Assembly: GCF_028747205.1 (NCBI RefSeq)
Contig: NZ_CP112880.1
Location: 2,046,001-2,110,000, forward strand
DNA from: Streptomyces sp. CA-278952
Lineage (GTDB): Bacteria > Actinomycetota > Actinomycetes > Streptomycetales > Streptomycetaceae
Length of the DNA stretch: 64,000 nucleotides
Reading direction: 5' to 3'
Shown: positions 1-7,280 of the stretch, piece after piece
How the letters are laid out: the number at the start of each line of letters is the position of its first letter
Position numbering within the stretch: the first letter of the stretch is position 1
Notes under the pieces: model-generated
Database searches by the model: none
What the model saw: the letters and a program-made list of their open reading frames with translations, nothing else
What the model was told of the DNA's origin: nothing
Program-made: the position numbers and the translations under genes

Positions 1-509
1 CCGTCGAGGAGCGCGCGCAGCCGGGCGGCGAACCGGTCGGCGTCCACCGGCCGGAACTCGCCGCGCGAGACCCCTTCGGCGAGCAGCGCCACCAGGTCAC
101 GGTGCCAGACACCCTCGATCGCGGCCTGCCGGGAGCGGGCGTCGTCGTCGGCGTTCTGCGAACGGCCCCAGACCTCCAGCCAGAGCGTCCAGTGGGGGTC
201 GCGGTGCCCGGCGGGCAGGTAGAGGTCGATGTACGCGTCCAGCCGCTCGCGGGCCGTCCCCGGCCGGGCGAGCAGGGCGCCGCGCTCGGCCCCCAGACGC
301 CGCTCGCTCCACTCCAGGGTCTGGAGGAGCAGTTCGTCCTTGGTGCGGAAGTAGTAGAGGAGGTGCCCGCTGCTCATCCCCACCTGCCGCCCCAGCCCGG
401 CCATGGTCAGCCCGTCGAGGCCGCGCTCGGCGACGGTGGCCATGGCGGCGGCGAGGACGTCCTCGCGGGGCGGGGCGGCGTGGTGGGTGCGACGGGGGGC
501 GCGGGTCAT
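1..509 (-). CDS. TetR/AcrR-family transcriptional regulator (3' end beyond window)
   Basis: Partial gene of about 169 visible residues; the C-terminus lies off the left edge. The N-terminal half is a typical TetR DNA-binding domain, with a helix-turn-helix around residues 28-60 that includes GLTMAGLGRQVGMSSGHLLYYF followed by a KDELL motif. The rest is a ligand-binding domain with a WTLWLEVWGRS stretch of the BetI/TetR_C_6 type. Its ATG overlaps the stop of the upstream agmatine deiminase gene by four bases (ATGA), so the two are almost certainly one operon with translational coupling. A perfect palindrome upstream of the operon (1571-1587) is a natural autoregulatory operator. The ligand is unknown; agmatine, carbamoylputrescine or a polyamine is a reasonable guess from context. 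The family call is secure, the role inferred. Confidence 0.88.
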   Translation of the reverse strand, partial: MTRAPRRTHHAAPPREDVLAAAMATVAERGLDGLTMAGLGRQVGMSSGHLLYYFRTKDELLLQTLEWSERRLGAERGALLARPGTARERLDAYIDLYLPAGHRDPHWTLWLEVWGRSQNADDDARSRQAAIEGVWHRDLVALLAEGVSRGEFRPVDADRFAARLRALLD

Positions 510-1549
510 GGGTTCGCTCGGACCTTCGGCTGCTGCTGGGTGATGCAGTGGATGCCTCCACCGCCGGCGAAGATCGTACGGGCGTCGACGAGGGTCACCG
601 TACGGTCCGGGAAGAGGCCCCGGAAGATCGCGGCGGCCTCTTCGTCGCGCGGGTCGTCGAAGGCGCAGAGGATCACGGCACCGTTGCAGAGGTAGTGGTT
701 GATGTAGGAGTAGTCGACCCACTCCCCGTCCTCGTCGCGGAGCACGGTGGGCGCGGGCACCTCGACGACTTCCAGGGGGCGCCCCCGGGCGTCGGTGGCT
801 GCCCGCAGGACGGCCAGGGTCTCCCGGGTGACCTCGTGGTCGGGGTGGGCCGGGTCCGGCTGGACGTGGGCGAGCACGGTGCCCGGGCGGGCGAACGCGG
901 CGACGATGTCGACATGGCCGAGCGTGCCGTACGTCCCGTAGTCGCCGGTCAGTCCCCGGGGCAGCCAGATGGCCTTCTCCGTGCCGAGGCGGGCGTGGAC
1001 CTCCGCCTCGACTCTCTCCCTGCTCCAGCCGGGGTTGCGTTCCGCGCCGAGCTGGACGGTCTCGGTGAGCAGGACGGTGCCTTCGCCGTCCACGTGGATC
1101 GCGCCGCCCTCGTTGACGAGCGGGGAGCTGTGGGCGGGGGCCCCGGCCAGCTCGGCGACGGCCCGGGCGATGTGCTGGTCGTGCTCCCAGCGGGCCCAGC
1201 CCTGGGCGCCCCAGCCGTTGAACGTCCAGTCGACGGCGGCGAGCGTCCGGCCGTCGGTGACGAAGGTGGGGCCGATGTCCCGCATCCAGGCGTCGTCGAG
1301 CGGCCTGACGACCAGCTCCACGTCGGGCCCGAGCAGCGCTGCGGCACCCTCCTCCTGGCCGGGCCCGACGACCACGGTCACCGGCTCGAAGCGCCGCACG
1401 GCACGGGCGACACCGGCCCAGGCACGGCGGGCCTCGGCCAGCTCGGCGTCGGAGGCGAAGGTGGGGTTGGGCCCCGGCCAGGCCATCCAGGTGCGCTCGT
1501 GGGGGGCCCACTCGGGGGGCATGCGGAAGGGGGCGGGGGCGACGGACAT
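506..1549 (-). CDS. aguA: Agmatine deiminase (agmatine iminohydrolase)
   Basis: 347 residues, near normal length for bacterial agmatine deiminases. The enzyme hydrolyses agmatine to N-carbamoylputrescine and ammonia, a step of the arginine-decarboxylase route to putrescine. Visible guanidino-group-modifying family motifs are WMRDIGPTF near residue 90, FNGWG, an EGGAIHVDG segment, and the C-terminal GGGGIHCITQQQ with the catalytic cysteine about residue 335. The start ATG follows an AGGAG ribosome-binding site. The gene is first in an operon with the downstream TetR gene (4-base overlap), so expression is probably repressed by that regulator and induced by its ligand. Peptidylarginine deiminases share the fold, but the size and the Cys motif favour agmatine deiminase. 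Confidence 0.92.
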   Translation of the reverse strand: MSVAPAPFRMPPEWAPHERTWMAWPGPNPTFASDAELAEARRAWAGVARAVRRFEPVTVVVGPGQEEGAAALLGPDVELVVRPLDDAWMRDIGPTFVTDGRTLAAVDWTFNGWGAQGWARWEHDQHIARAVAELAGAPAHSSPLVNEGGAIHVDGEGTVLLTETVQLGAERNPGWSRERVEAEVHARLGTEKAIWLPRGLTGDYGTYGTLGHVDIVAAFARPGTVLAHVQPDPAHPDHEVTRETLAVLRAATDARGRPLEVVEVPAPTVLRDEDGEWVDYSYINHYLCNGAVILCAFDDPRDEEAAAIFRGLFPDRTVTLVDARTIFAGGGGIHCITQQQPKVRANP

Positions 1550-1570
1550 GGGGGCTCCTGGTCGAGGGGT

Positions 1571-1587
1571 TTAGAGTGCCACTCTAA
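1571..1587. promoter_or_regulatory. Perfect 17-bp palindrome, probable TetR operator over the agmatine deiminase promoter
   Basis: TTAGAGTG-C-CACTCTAA is a perfect inverted repeat with 8-base arms and one central base. It lies 22-38 bases upstream of the agmatine deiminase ATG. On the minus strand the left arm contains TAGAGT, a good Streptomyces -10 hexamer, so a bound repressor would block the promoter. Size and symmetry are typical of TetR-family operators, and a TetR gene closes the same operon. Binding is inferred. Confidence 0.65.
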
Positions 1588-1710
1588 CGACAGGTCAAGG
1601 TCGGGCGGAAGACGTCTCGCCTATGGTTCGAGCGGGACTCTATTCTCCGAGGGGCGCGCGTCACCCGGCGTCGCGGACGAACTCGGCACGAGAAGGGCAA
1701 GGAACTCCAG

Positions 1711-2217
1711 TTGACCAAGCCGAGAGTTCGTGAGATGTCGACATCTCACGCGAGGGCGCCGCAGATTTTCCTCTTCATCATTGCGCTCATCGGCGCTGGA
1801 TATCTTCTCCTGCCCGACGAGAATGAAGATCCTCCGTACGGAGAGTCTTATATGAGAGAATATGTGGCGCAGAATCCGGGCATACCGTCATTACTTCCGG
1901 CACGATTGCCCGAAGGTGTCCGTTTCCTTGGCCATGAATCGACGCGCTTCGAGAACCGGAAGGCCGTTCTGCGCTCCACCCTGTTCAGGGGCGCCCGTGC
2001 TGCCGCACCCGTACAGACCATGTGCGTCGAATTCCGCGACAGCTCTTCCGGCTGCCTGGTCGAGGGAGACCGACGCAAAACGCTCCACCGCGATCAGGGA
2101 TCGCTCAGAGTCACGGTGACGTTCGGCAACTCCGGAGAGGTTCCGGAAGACCTCGTCGACTTCTGGGAATCCGTCCCGCTGTCGACCAACCTCAACGACA
2201 TTGCGTGGCTCACGTAG
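1711..2217 (+). CDS. Hypothetical secreted or membrane-anchored protein with a TTA codon
   Basis: 168 residues from a TTG start preceded by AAGGAA; an ATG at 1735 is the alternative. I do not recognise the family. An N-terminal hydrophobic segment (about residues 17-33, IFLFIIALIGAGYLLL) would act as a signal anchor. The remainder is a small soluble domain with a pair of cysteines in the middle (MCVEF and SSGCLVE), possibly a disulfide. Base composition is clearly lower in G+C than the neighbours, with codons such as ATA, TTA and AGA, suggesting recent acquisition. A TTA leucine codon at 1891-1893 makes translation likely to depend on the bldA tRNA. It is transcribed away from the agmatine deiminase operon and converges on ilvE. 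Confidence 0.72.
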   Translation: MTKPRVREMSTSHARAPQIFLFIIALIGAGYLLLPDENEDPPYGESYMREYVAQNPGIPSLLPARLPEGVRFLGHESTRFENRKAVLRSTLFRGARAAAPVQTMCVEFRDSSSGCLVEGDRRKTLHRDQGSLRVTVTFGNSGEVPEDLVDFWESVPLSTNLNDIAWLT

Positions 2218-2263
2218 CCCTGGAGGCGCAACCTCTCACGTTCCAGCGCATGCAGCCTGCCGG

Positions 2264-2295
2264 CGGGGCCCGCGTGCCGGAGCAAGCGGGCCCCG
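2264..2295. terminator. Hairpin between convergent genes (bidirectional terminator)
   Basis: Perfect 10-bp stem (CGGGGCCCGC pairing with GCGGGCCCCG) with a 12-base loop, between the end of the TTA-containing gene and the end of ilvE. There is no U-tract, which is usual for Streptomyces terminators. Confidence 0.6.
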
Positions 2296-2316
2296 ACGGT
2301 CCGGGGAGGACAGTCC

Positions 2317-3420
2317 TTAGCCGAGCGGGTGCATCCAGCCGTGGGTGTCCTCGACGACCCCGCGCTGGATGTCGAGAAGACGCTCCCGGAGCCTCAGGGT
2401 GACCTCGCCGGGCTCGCCGTCGCTCTGGGTCCACTCGCCGCCCTCGGACTTCACCAGGCCGACGGGGGTGATGACGGCGGCCGTGCCGCAGGCGAAGACC
2501 TCGACGAGGGTGCCCTTGGCGGTGTCGTCGCGCCACTGGTCGATGGAGATCCGGCCCTCCTCGGAGCCGTGACCGAGGTCGCGGGCGACCTTGAGGAGGG
2601 AGTCGCGGGTGACGCCGGCGAGCAGCGAGCCCGTGAGGGACGGCGTGACGATCTTCTTCGAGCCGTCCTCCTGGGCGTACACGAAGTAGAGGTTCATGCC
2701 GCCGAGCTCCTCGACCCACTTGTGCTCGACCGCGTCGAGGTAGGCGACCTGGGCGCAGCCGTGGGCGGCGGCCTCGGCCTGGGCGAGGAGGGAGGCGGCG
2801 TAGTTGCCGCCGGTCTTGGCGTCGCCCATGCCGCCGGGGACGGCGCGGACGCGGTTCTCCGAGAGCCAGATGGAGACCGGCTTCACCCCGCCGGGGAAGT
2901 AGGCGCCGGCGGGCGAGGCGATGACCAGGAAGAGGTACTCGTTGGCCGGCTTCACGCCGAGGCCGACCTCGGTGGCGATCATGAAGGGGCGCAGGTAGAG
3001 CGACTCCTCGCCGCCGTGGGCCGGGACCCACGCCTTGTCCTGCTGCACCAGCGCGTCGCACGCCGCGATGAACGTCTCGACGGGCAGCTCGGGCATGGCC
3101 AGCCGCGCGGCCGAGCGCTGGAAGCGACGGGCGTTGGCGTCGGGGCGGAAGGAGGCGACCGTGCCGTCGGGCTGGCGGTAGGCCTTGAGACCCTCGAAGA
3201 TCTCCTGCGCGTAGTGCAGGGTCATGTTGGCCGGGTCCATCGACAGGGGGCCGTAGGGGACCAGCTGGGCGTCGTGCCAGCCCCGGCCCTCGGTCCAGCG
3301 GATGGTCACCATGTGATCGGTGAAGTGCCGGCCGAATCCGGGGTTGGCCAGGATCGCCTCGCGCTCCGCGTCGGACAGCGGGTTCGAGGAGGGCTTGAGC
3401 TCGATCGTGGGCGTCGTCAT
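2317..3420 (-). CDS. ilvE: Branched-chain-amino-acid aminotransferase
   Basis: 367 residues, a fold-type IV PLP enzyme of normal length for the actinobacterial BCAT family. It catalyses the last step of Leu, Ile and Val synthesis and the first of their breakdown, with 2-oxoglutarate/glutamate as partner. Evidence: the N-terminal [14 protein letters not shown] segment, [14 protein letters not shown], and the [17 protein letters not shown] region carrying the PLP lysine (about residue 204), followed by [11 protein letters not shown]. The ATG lies about 13 bases after a GGTGAAGGA site. It sits just downstream of leuB on the same strand, separated by the leuB terminator, so it probably has its own promoter. 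Confidence 0.95.
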   Translation of the reverse strand: MTTPTIELKPSSNPLSDAEREAILANPGFGRHFTDHMVTIRWTEGRGWHDAQLVPYGPLSMDPANMTLHYAQEIFEGLKAYRQPDGTVASFRPDANARRFQRSAARLAMPELPVETFIAACDALVQQDKAWVPAHGGEESLYLRPFMIATEVGLGVKPANEYLFLVIASPAGAYFPGGVKPVSIWLSENRVRAVPGGMGDAKTGGNYAASLLAQAEAAAHGCAQVAYLDAVEHKWVEELGGMNLYFVYAQEDGSKKIVTPSLTGSLLAGVTRDSLLKVARDLGHGSEEGRISIDQWRDDTAKGTLVEVFACGTAAVITPVGLVKSEGGEWTQSDGEPGEVTLRLRERLLDIQRGVVEDTHGWMHPLG

Positions 3421-3526
3421 GAGTGCGTGTCCTTCACCGGTCTTGTGTGTGATGGACCGCGCTCACGCCTGTTCGTGCCCGACGCTTTTCGGTCAGGTCC
3501 TAGGACGTCCGAGCTTTACCGCGAGC

Positions 3527-3565
3527 CACGGCCCCGCGTTCGATTATCACTTGCGGGGGGCCGTG
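3527..3565 (-). promoter_or_regulatory. Possible ilvE promoter inside an inverted repeat
   Basis: A GATAAT hexamer (minus strand, 3543-3548) resembles a -10 box about 125 bases upstream of ilvE. It is flanked by an inverted repeat with perfect 9-base arms (CACGGCCCC at 3527-3535 and GGGGCCGTG at 3557-3565). The arrangement could be an operator around the promoter; no regulator is identified and the -35 is not convincing. Confidence 0.3.
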
Positions 3566-3623
3566 CACGAAATGGGTGAATGCGGTCCGGGGGTCGATGG
3601 TGGCACCCGGGGGCCGCACAGGT

Positions 3624-3659
3624 GAAGCCGCCGGGCGCTGAGTGCGACCCGGCGGCTTC
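3624..3659 (-). terminator. Hairpin terminator after leuB
   Basis: Perfect 12-bp stem (GAAGCCGCCGGG with CCCGGCGGCTTC), 12-base loop, starting 18 bases after the leuB stop codon. Confidence 0.7.
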
Positions 3660-3676
3660 GAAGTGGAGTCGTCGGG

Positions 3677-4720
3677 TCAGCCCGCTACGCGTACCGCGAG
3701 GGCGTCGCCGATCTCGTCGGTCGTACGCGTGGCGGCCTCATCGCGCTCCGCGAGGTCGGCGGAGACGGCGTCCTCGATGCGCGCGGCCTCGGTCTCATAG
3801 CCGAGGTGGCGCAGCAGGAGGGCGACGGAGAGGACCGTGGCGGTCGGGTCGGCCTTGCCCTGCCCCGCGATGTCGGGGGCGGAGCCGTGGACCGGCTCGA
3901 ACATCGACGGGAACGCGCCCGTCGGGTTGATGTTGCCGGAGGCGGCCAGGCCGATACCGCCGGAGACGGCGGCGGCGAGGTCGGTCAGGATGTCGCCGAA
4001 GAGGTTGTCGGTGACGATGACGTCGAAGCGCTCCGGCTGGGTGACGAAGAAGATCGTCGCGGCGTCGACGTGCAGGTAGTCGGTGCTGACCTGCGGATAC
4101 TCGGCGGCGACCCGGTCGAAGGTGTTCTTCCACAGGTGGCCGGCGTAGACGAGGACGTTGTTCTTGTGGACCAGCGTCAGCTTCTTGCGCGGGCGGGCCG
4201 CCGCACGCTCGAAGGCGTCCCGGACCACGCGCTCGACGCCGTACGCCGTGTTGAGGCTGACCTCGGTGGCGACCTCGGCGGGGGTGCCGGTGCGCAGCGA
4301 GCCGCCGTTGCCGGTGTACGGGCCCTCGGTGCCCTCCCGGACGACGACGAAGTCGATGTCGGGGCGGCCGGCGAGCGGGGTCGCGGTGTTCGGGAAGAGC
4401 TTGGAGGGCCGCAGGTTGATGAAGTGGTCGAACGCGAAACGCAGCTTCAGCAGCAGCCCGCGCTCCAGGACACCGGACGGCACGGACGGGTCACCGATCG
4501 CGCCGAGGAGGATGGCGTCGTGGTTCTTGAGGGCTTCCAGCTCCGCGTCCGGGAGGGTGTCGCCGGTGCGGTGCCAGCGCTGGGCGCCGAGGTCGTACTC
4601 CTTGGTCTCCAGCTTCACATCCTGCGGGAGGACAGCGTTGAGGACCTTGAGGCCCTGGGCCACGACTTCCTGGCCGATTCCGTCACCGGGGATCACTGCG
4701 AGATCGATGCTGCGAGACAT
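3677..4720 (-). CDS. leuB: 3-isopropylmalate dehydrogenase
   Basis: 347 residues. It oxidises and decarboxylates (2R,3S)-3-isopropylmalate to 2-oxoisocaproate with NAD+, the third committed step to leucine. The sequence begins with the beta-decarboxylating dehydrogenase signature [13 protein letters not shown]. It has the metal-binding and catalytic stretch [20 protein letters not shown] (about 222-241), then [16 protein letters not shown] near residue 280. The length and the C-terminal form are those of the actinobacterial LeuB type rather than isocitrate dehydrogenase. It is followed by a terminator and then ilvE; upstream is a 43-codon gene on the same strand. Confidence 0.95.
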   Translation of the reverse strand: MSRSIDLAVIPGDGIGQEVVAQGLKVLNAVLPQDVKLETKEYDLGAQRWHRTGDTLPDAELEALKNHDAILLGAIGDPSVPSGVLERGLLLKLRFAFDHFINLRPSKLFPNTATPLAGRPDIDFVVVREGTEGPYTGNGGSLRTGTPAEVATEVSLNTAYGVERVVRDAFERAAARPRKKLTLVHKNNVLVYAGHLWKNTFDRVAAEYPQVSTDYLHVDAATIFFVTQPERFDVIVTDNLFGDILTDLAAAVSGGIGLAASGNINPTGAFPSMFEPVHGSAPDIAGQGKADPTATVLSVALLLRHLGYETEAARIEDAVSADLAERDEAATRTTDEIGDALAVRVAG

Positions 4721-4830
4721 GGCGGAAGCCTAACGGTGCGTCCCACCCCATGACATCCGGCGTCCACCATACGGACGAGGCGCAAGGGGGTTCGGGCGTG
4801 CTGGGTGGGGTCGAGTGGTACGAGGCCGGC

Positions 4831-4962
4831 TCAGTGGCCGGTCGAGCCGCCGTTGTCACGGCGGTCCAGCGCGCGCTGGAGAGCGGCGGCGGCGTTCTTG
4901 CGGTCCGACTCGGACTGACGGGGAGCGTGACGGACGCGACGGGCGGTGGTGGTGGTGGCCAT
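4831..4962 (-). CDS. Small basic conserved-looking protein upstream of leuB (43 aa)
   Basis: A 43-residue ORF with ATG preceded by AAGGAG at ideal distance. The translation starts MATTTTARRVRHAPRQSESD and ends in GGSTGH. It is rich in Arg, Ala and Thr, with a helix-like KNAAAALQRALDRRD segment and no membrane stretch. The strong ribosome-binding site and normal G+C codon use argue for a real gene; function unknown. It lies 110 bases upstream of leuB on the same strand and may share its transcript. It contains only two leucines, so it does not look like a leucine attenuator peptide. Confidence 0.6.
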   Translation of the reverse strand: MATTTTARRVRHAPRQSESDRKNAAAALQRALDRRDNGGSTGH

Positions 4963-5125
4963 GATGGATCGACTCCTTGAGATCGCATGGATGCCGGGGG
5001 CGGGCCGCACATCGCGGTGCGGCGCCGAGGCCGGGCCGGGATCGGATTTCGAGGTGCCGTAAGGAGCGGGGAGCGTACGCCGCAGGGGTTACCTGCTTCG
5101 GGGCGTGCGCGCACAACCGCCTCAG

Positions 5126-5141
5126 TCGCTCGATCGAGCGA
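5126..5141. promoter_or_regulatory. Perfect 16-bp palindrome upstream of the small gene and leuB
   Basis: TCGCTCGATCGAGCGA reads the same on both strands. It lies about 165 bases upstream of the 43-codon gene that precedes leuB, and downstream of the LysR remnant. It is a candidate operator; the regulator is unknown. Confidence 0.4.
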
Positions 5142-5192
5142 GTCGTTCGGCTCCTACCAAGTTAGGACAGCCGGGCCGTCCTGTCTCCACAG

Positions 5193-5643
5193 TTACTCGG
5201 ACTTCCTACTATCTGAGACGGCCGCCCTCGCGCGCTCCGCCCGCAGCTCCCGGATCAGCGCCTGCACCACGCGCGATCGTGCCTGCTCAGGGGTGGTGAC
5301 ATAGCCCACCCGGCGGGTGGGACGGTCAGGTCCCAGAGCGGTGATCTCCGTTCCGTCGGGTGCTCCGTACAGGGACAGACCGGGCATGAGCACCAAGGCG
5401 TACTCCTCCTCCAGCAGTACGCCGCCGACCAGCCCCGGCGGTACCGGCGAGGCGGCCCCGAGCGTCGCGAGGGCCAGGTCCGCCCGGCCGTCCAGCACCT
5501 CGCCGGCCGTGCCCCGGCCCCACCTCGCGGACCATCCGGACCACCGGCTCGATCCCGGGGTGGCGGGCCGTGAGCCGCGCCAGCACCGGTGGCAGCAGAT
5601 GCAAGGCGGCGCTGCGGAAAGCGGCAATCCGGAACCGGCTCCC
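5193..5643 (-). pseudogene. LysR-family regulator remnant (truncated, frameshifted, internally deleted)
   Basis: On the minus strand from about 5643 the sequence enters a LysR substrate-binding domain at its start (FRIAAFRSAALHLLPPVLAR, then HPGIEPVVRMVREVG). Just after REVG, near 5510-5520, the frame must shift by one base (one extra C) to continue as GTAGEVLDGRADLALATL. Later, YALVLMPG runs directly into LSLYGAPDGTEIT, where roughly 60 residues of the normal domain are missing. It ends at 5193 with a helix-rich tail. The whole DNA-binding domain (about 90 residues) is absent because the homology stops at the junction with the oxidoreductase remnant. Three separate lesions make this a confident pseudogene. 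Confidence 0.8.
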
Positions 5644-6543
5644 GGTACGGCGGTGGTGGAGAACCTCTACCTCTCGGTCGACCCGTACCACCGCGAGGAG
5701 ATGGACGGCGGCTGGGAGCGGGGGGACCCGTTGGAGGGCCGTGCCCACGGCCGGGTGACGGCCTCCCGGGCCCCCGGCATCGCGGAGGGCGACCTCGTCC
5801 TGCACCGCGCGGGCTGGCGGACCCACGCCCTGGTGACACCCGGTGGACGCGGAACGCGTCCGGTGCCCGCGTACGAGGGGGTCCCGCTCACCGCCCACCT
5901 CTCGATACTCGGCGGCACCGGGCTCACGGCCTATGTGGCACTCACCCGGACGCTGGAGTTCCGGGCCGGTCAGGACCTCTTCGTTTCGGCGGCGGCGGGC
6001 GGCGTCGGCACCGCGGTGGGGAGGATCGCGCGACTGCTCGGCGCCGGACGCCTGATCGGGAGTGCGGGAACACCTGCGAAGGTCGCCCGGCTGACCGCGG
6101 AGCTCGGATTCGACGCCGCCTTCGACTACCACGACGGCCCGGTCGGCGAACTGCTGGCGCAAGCGGCCCCGGACGGCATCGACGCCTATGTCGACAACGT
6201 CGGCGGGGACCATCTGGAGGGCGCGATCTCGGCCCTCCGCGAACATGGGCGGATCGCCTGGGTCGGCGCCATCTCCCAGTACCACTCCGCGCACGAGCCG
6301 CCCGCCGCTCCGCGCAACCTCTTCGACATCGTGGAGAAGAGCCTGCGCCTGGAAGGGGTGTTGGTGCGCAACCACCCGGACGCGCAGACGGAGTTGGACG
6401 CGCTGGTGGTGCCGCGTCTGCGCGGTGGGCTGGTCGTGCCCGACGTCACCGTCGTGGACGGTTTCGAGCGGACGGTGGACGGGTTCCTCGGGATGCTGCG
6501 GGGCGAGAACACCGGCAAGATGCTGATCCGGATCGCCGACTGA
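5632..6543 (+). pseudogene. 5'-truncated NADP-dependent medium-chain oxidoreductase
   Basis: About 303 codons are homologous to zinc-independent MDR-family NADP-dependent oxidoreductases (alkenal/one, curcumin reductase type), which are usually about 330-345 residues. The homology begins at EPAPGTAVVENLYLSVDPY, roughly residue 25-30 of the family. It continues through GGTGLTAYVAL, the Rossmann AAAGGVGTAVGRIARLLGA and DAYVDNVGGDHLEGAI to a normal C-terminus. The N-terminus and promoter are missing because the gene abuts the LysR remnant head-to-head. A GTG at 5653 or 5656 could in principle start a shortened protein, but no ribosome-binding site is seen. The rest of the frame is intact, so the loss may be recent. 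Confidence 0.7.
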
Positions 6544-6558
6544 GACCCGCCCCGTCCG

Positions 6559-7110
6559 TCACAGCAGGTCGCCGTCCCGCCAGTCGAAGTGGAGCGGGTC
6601 GCCGGGCGCGGGCAGGGGACGCCCGGCCGCGGGACGGACATAGGTGGTGCCCTCCTCCTCGGGCAGCGGTACGGGGCCGGCCGGGCCGAGGGCGCCGAGC
6701 CTGCCGGGCCAGACCTGCCAGCCGCGCGCCGCGTAGAGCGCCGCGCCGGCGTCGGAGGCGGACAGGGCCCCGAAGTCGTAGGCCGTGTCGACGACGTGTT
6801 CCAGGGCGGCCATCACCCGGTGGCCGTGGCCCGCGCGGCGGTGGTCGGCGCGGACGGCGACGGCCTCGACGTATCCGGCGCGGTAGGAACGGTCCGCGTG
6901 CAGGACACGGCGCTGGACGACGCTGCCGTGGGCGATCAGGAGGCCGTCTCCGGCGCGTACCAGGGCGTGGACGCCCCCGAGGGAGTGCTCCCAGTCCTCG
7001 TCGGCGAAGTCGCCGTCGAAGGCGGTGTCGAGCAGGGCGCGGATCCGGCCCAGTTCGGAGGCGGTGAGCTCGGAGGTGTGGGCGACGCGCACTGCGGGGG
7101 ACGGGTCCAT
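6559..7110 (-). CDS. Aminoglycoside 2'-N-acetyltransferase-like GNAT protein, AAC(2')-I type
   Basis: 183 residues from ATG at 7110. The protein resembles mycobacterial AAC(2')-I along its length: DTAFDGDFADEDWEHSLGGVHAL near the N-terminus, SVVQRRVLH, then YVEAVAVRADHRRAGHGHRVM, which is the GNAT acetyl-CoA-binding motif. It continues with FGALSASDAGAALYAARGW and ends with FDWRDGDLL. The family acetylates the 2'-amino group of gentamicin- or tobramycin-type aminoglycosides, and may have another physiological substrate. There is no obvious ribosome-binding site beyond a weak GGGG. It is an isolated gene downstream of the protease and converges on the oxidoreductase remnant. The family call is strong from the conserved DWEH..GG and DWRxGD motifs. 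Confidence 0.82.
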   Translation of the reverse strand: MDPSPAVRVAHTSELTASELGRIRALLDTAFDGDFADEDWEHSLGGVHALVRAGDGLLIAHGSVVQRRVLHADRSYRAGYVEAVAVRADHRRAGHGHRVMAALEHVVDTAYDFGALSASDAGAALYAARGWQVWPGRLGALGPAGPVPLPEEEGTTYVRPAAGRPLPAPGDPLHFDWRDGDLL

Positions 7111-7280
7111 GGCCCCAGCCTGCCAGGGCCCCTCCCCCGCCCGACACCGAATTGCGCCGCCGCCACGCACGGGCCCGCCCGGACCGGGGTGCGCGGGGGT
7201 CCGGGCGGGCGGGGTGAGGCAGTGCCGGTGCGGTGGCGGTGCGGGTGCGGTGACGTGGCACCAGCGGTGACGGTGACGGC

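Noticed and set aside
4831..4962. 43-codon gene as a leucine attenuator peptide for leuB
   Set aside because: Only two leucine codons, no terminator hairpin with U-tract between it and leuB, and too long for a classic leader.
5510..5520. The one-base frameshift in the LysR remnant as a sequencing error
   Set aside because: The gene also lacks its DNA-binding domain and an internal segment, so it is a pseudogene whether or not this base is real.
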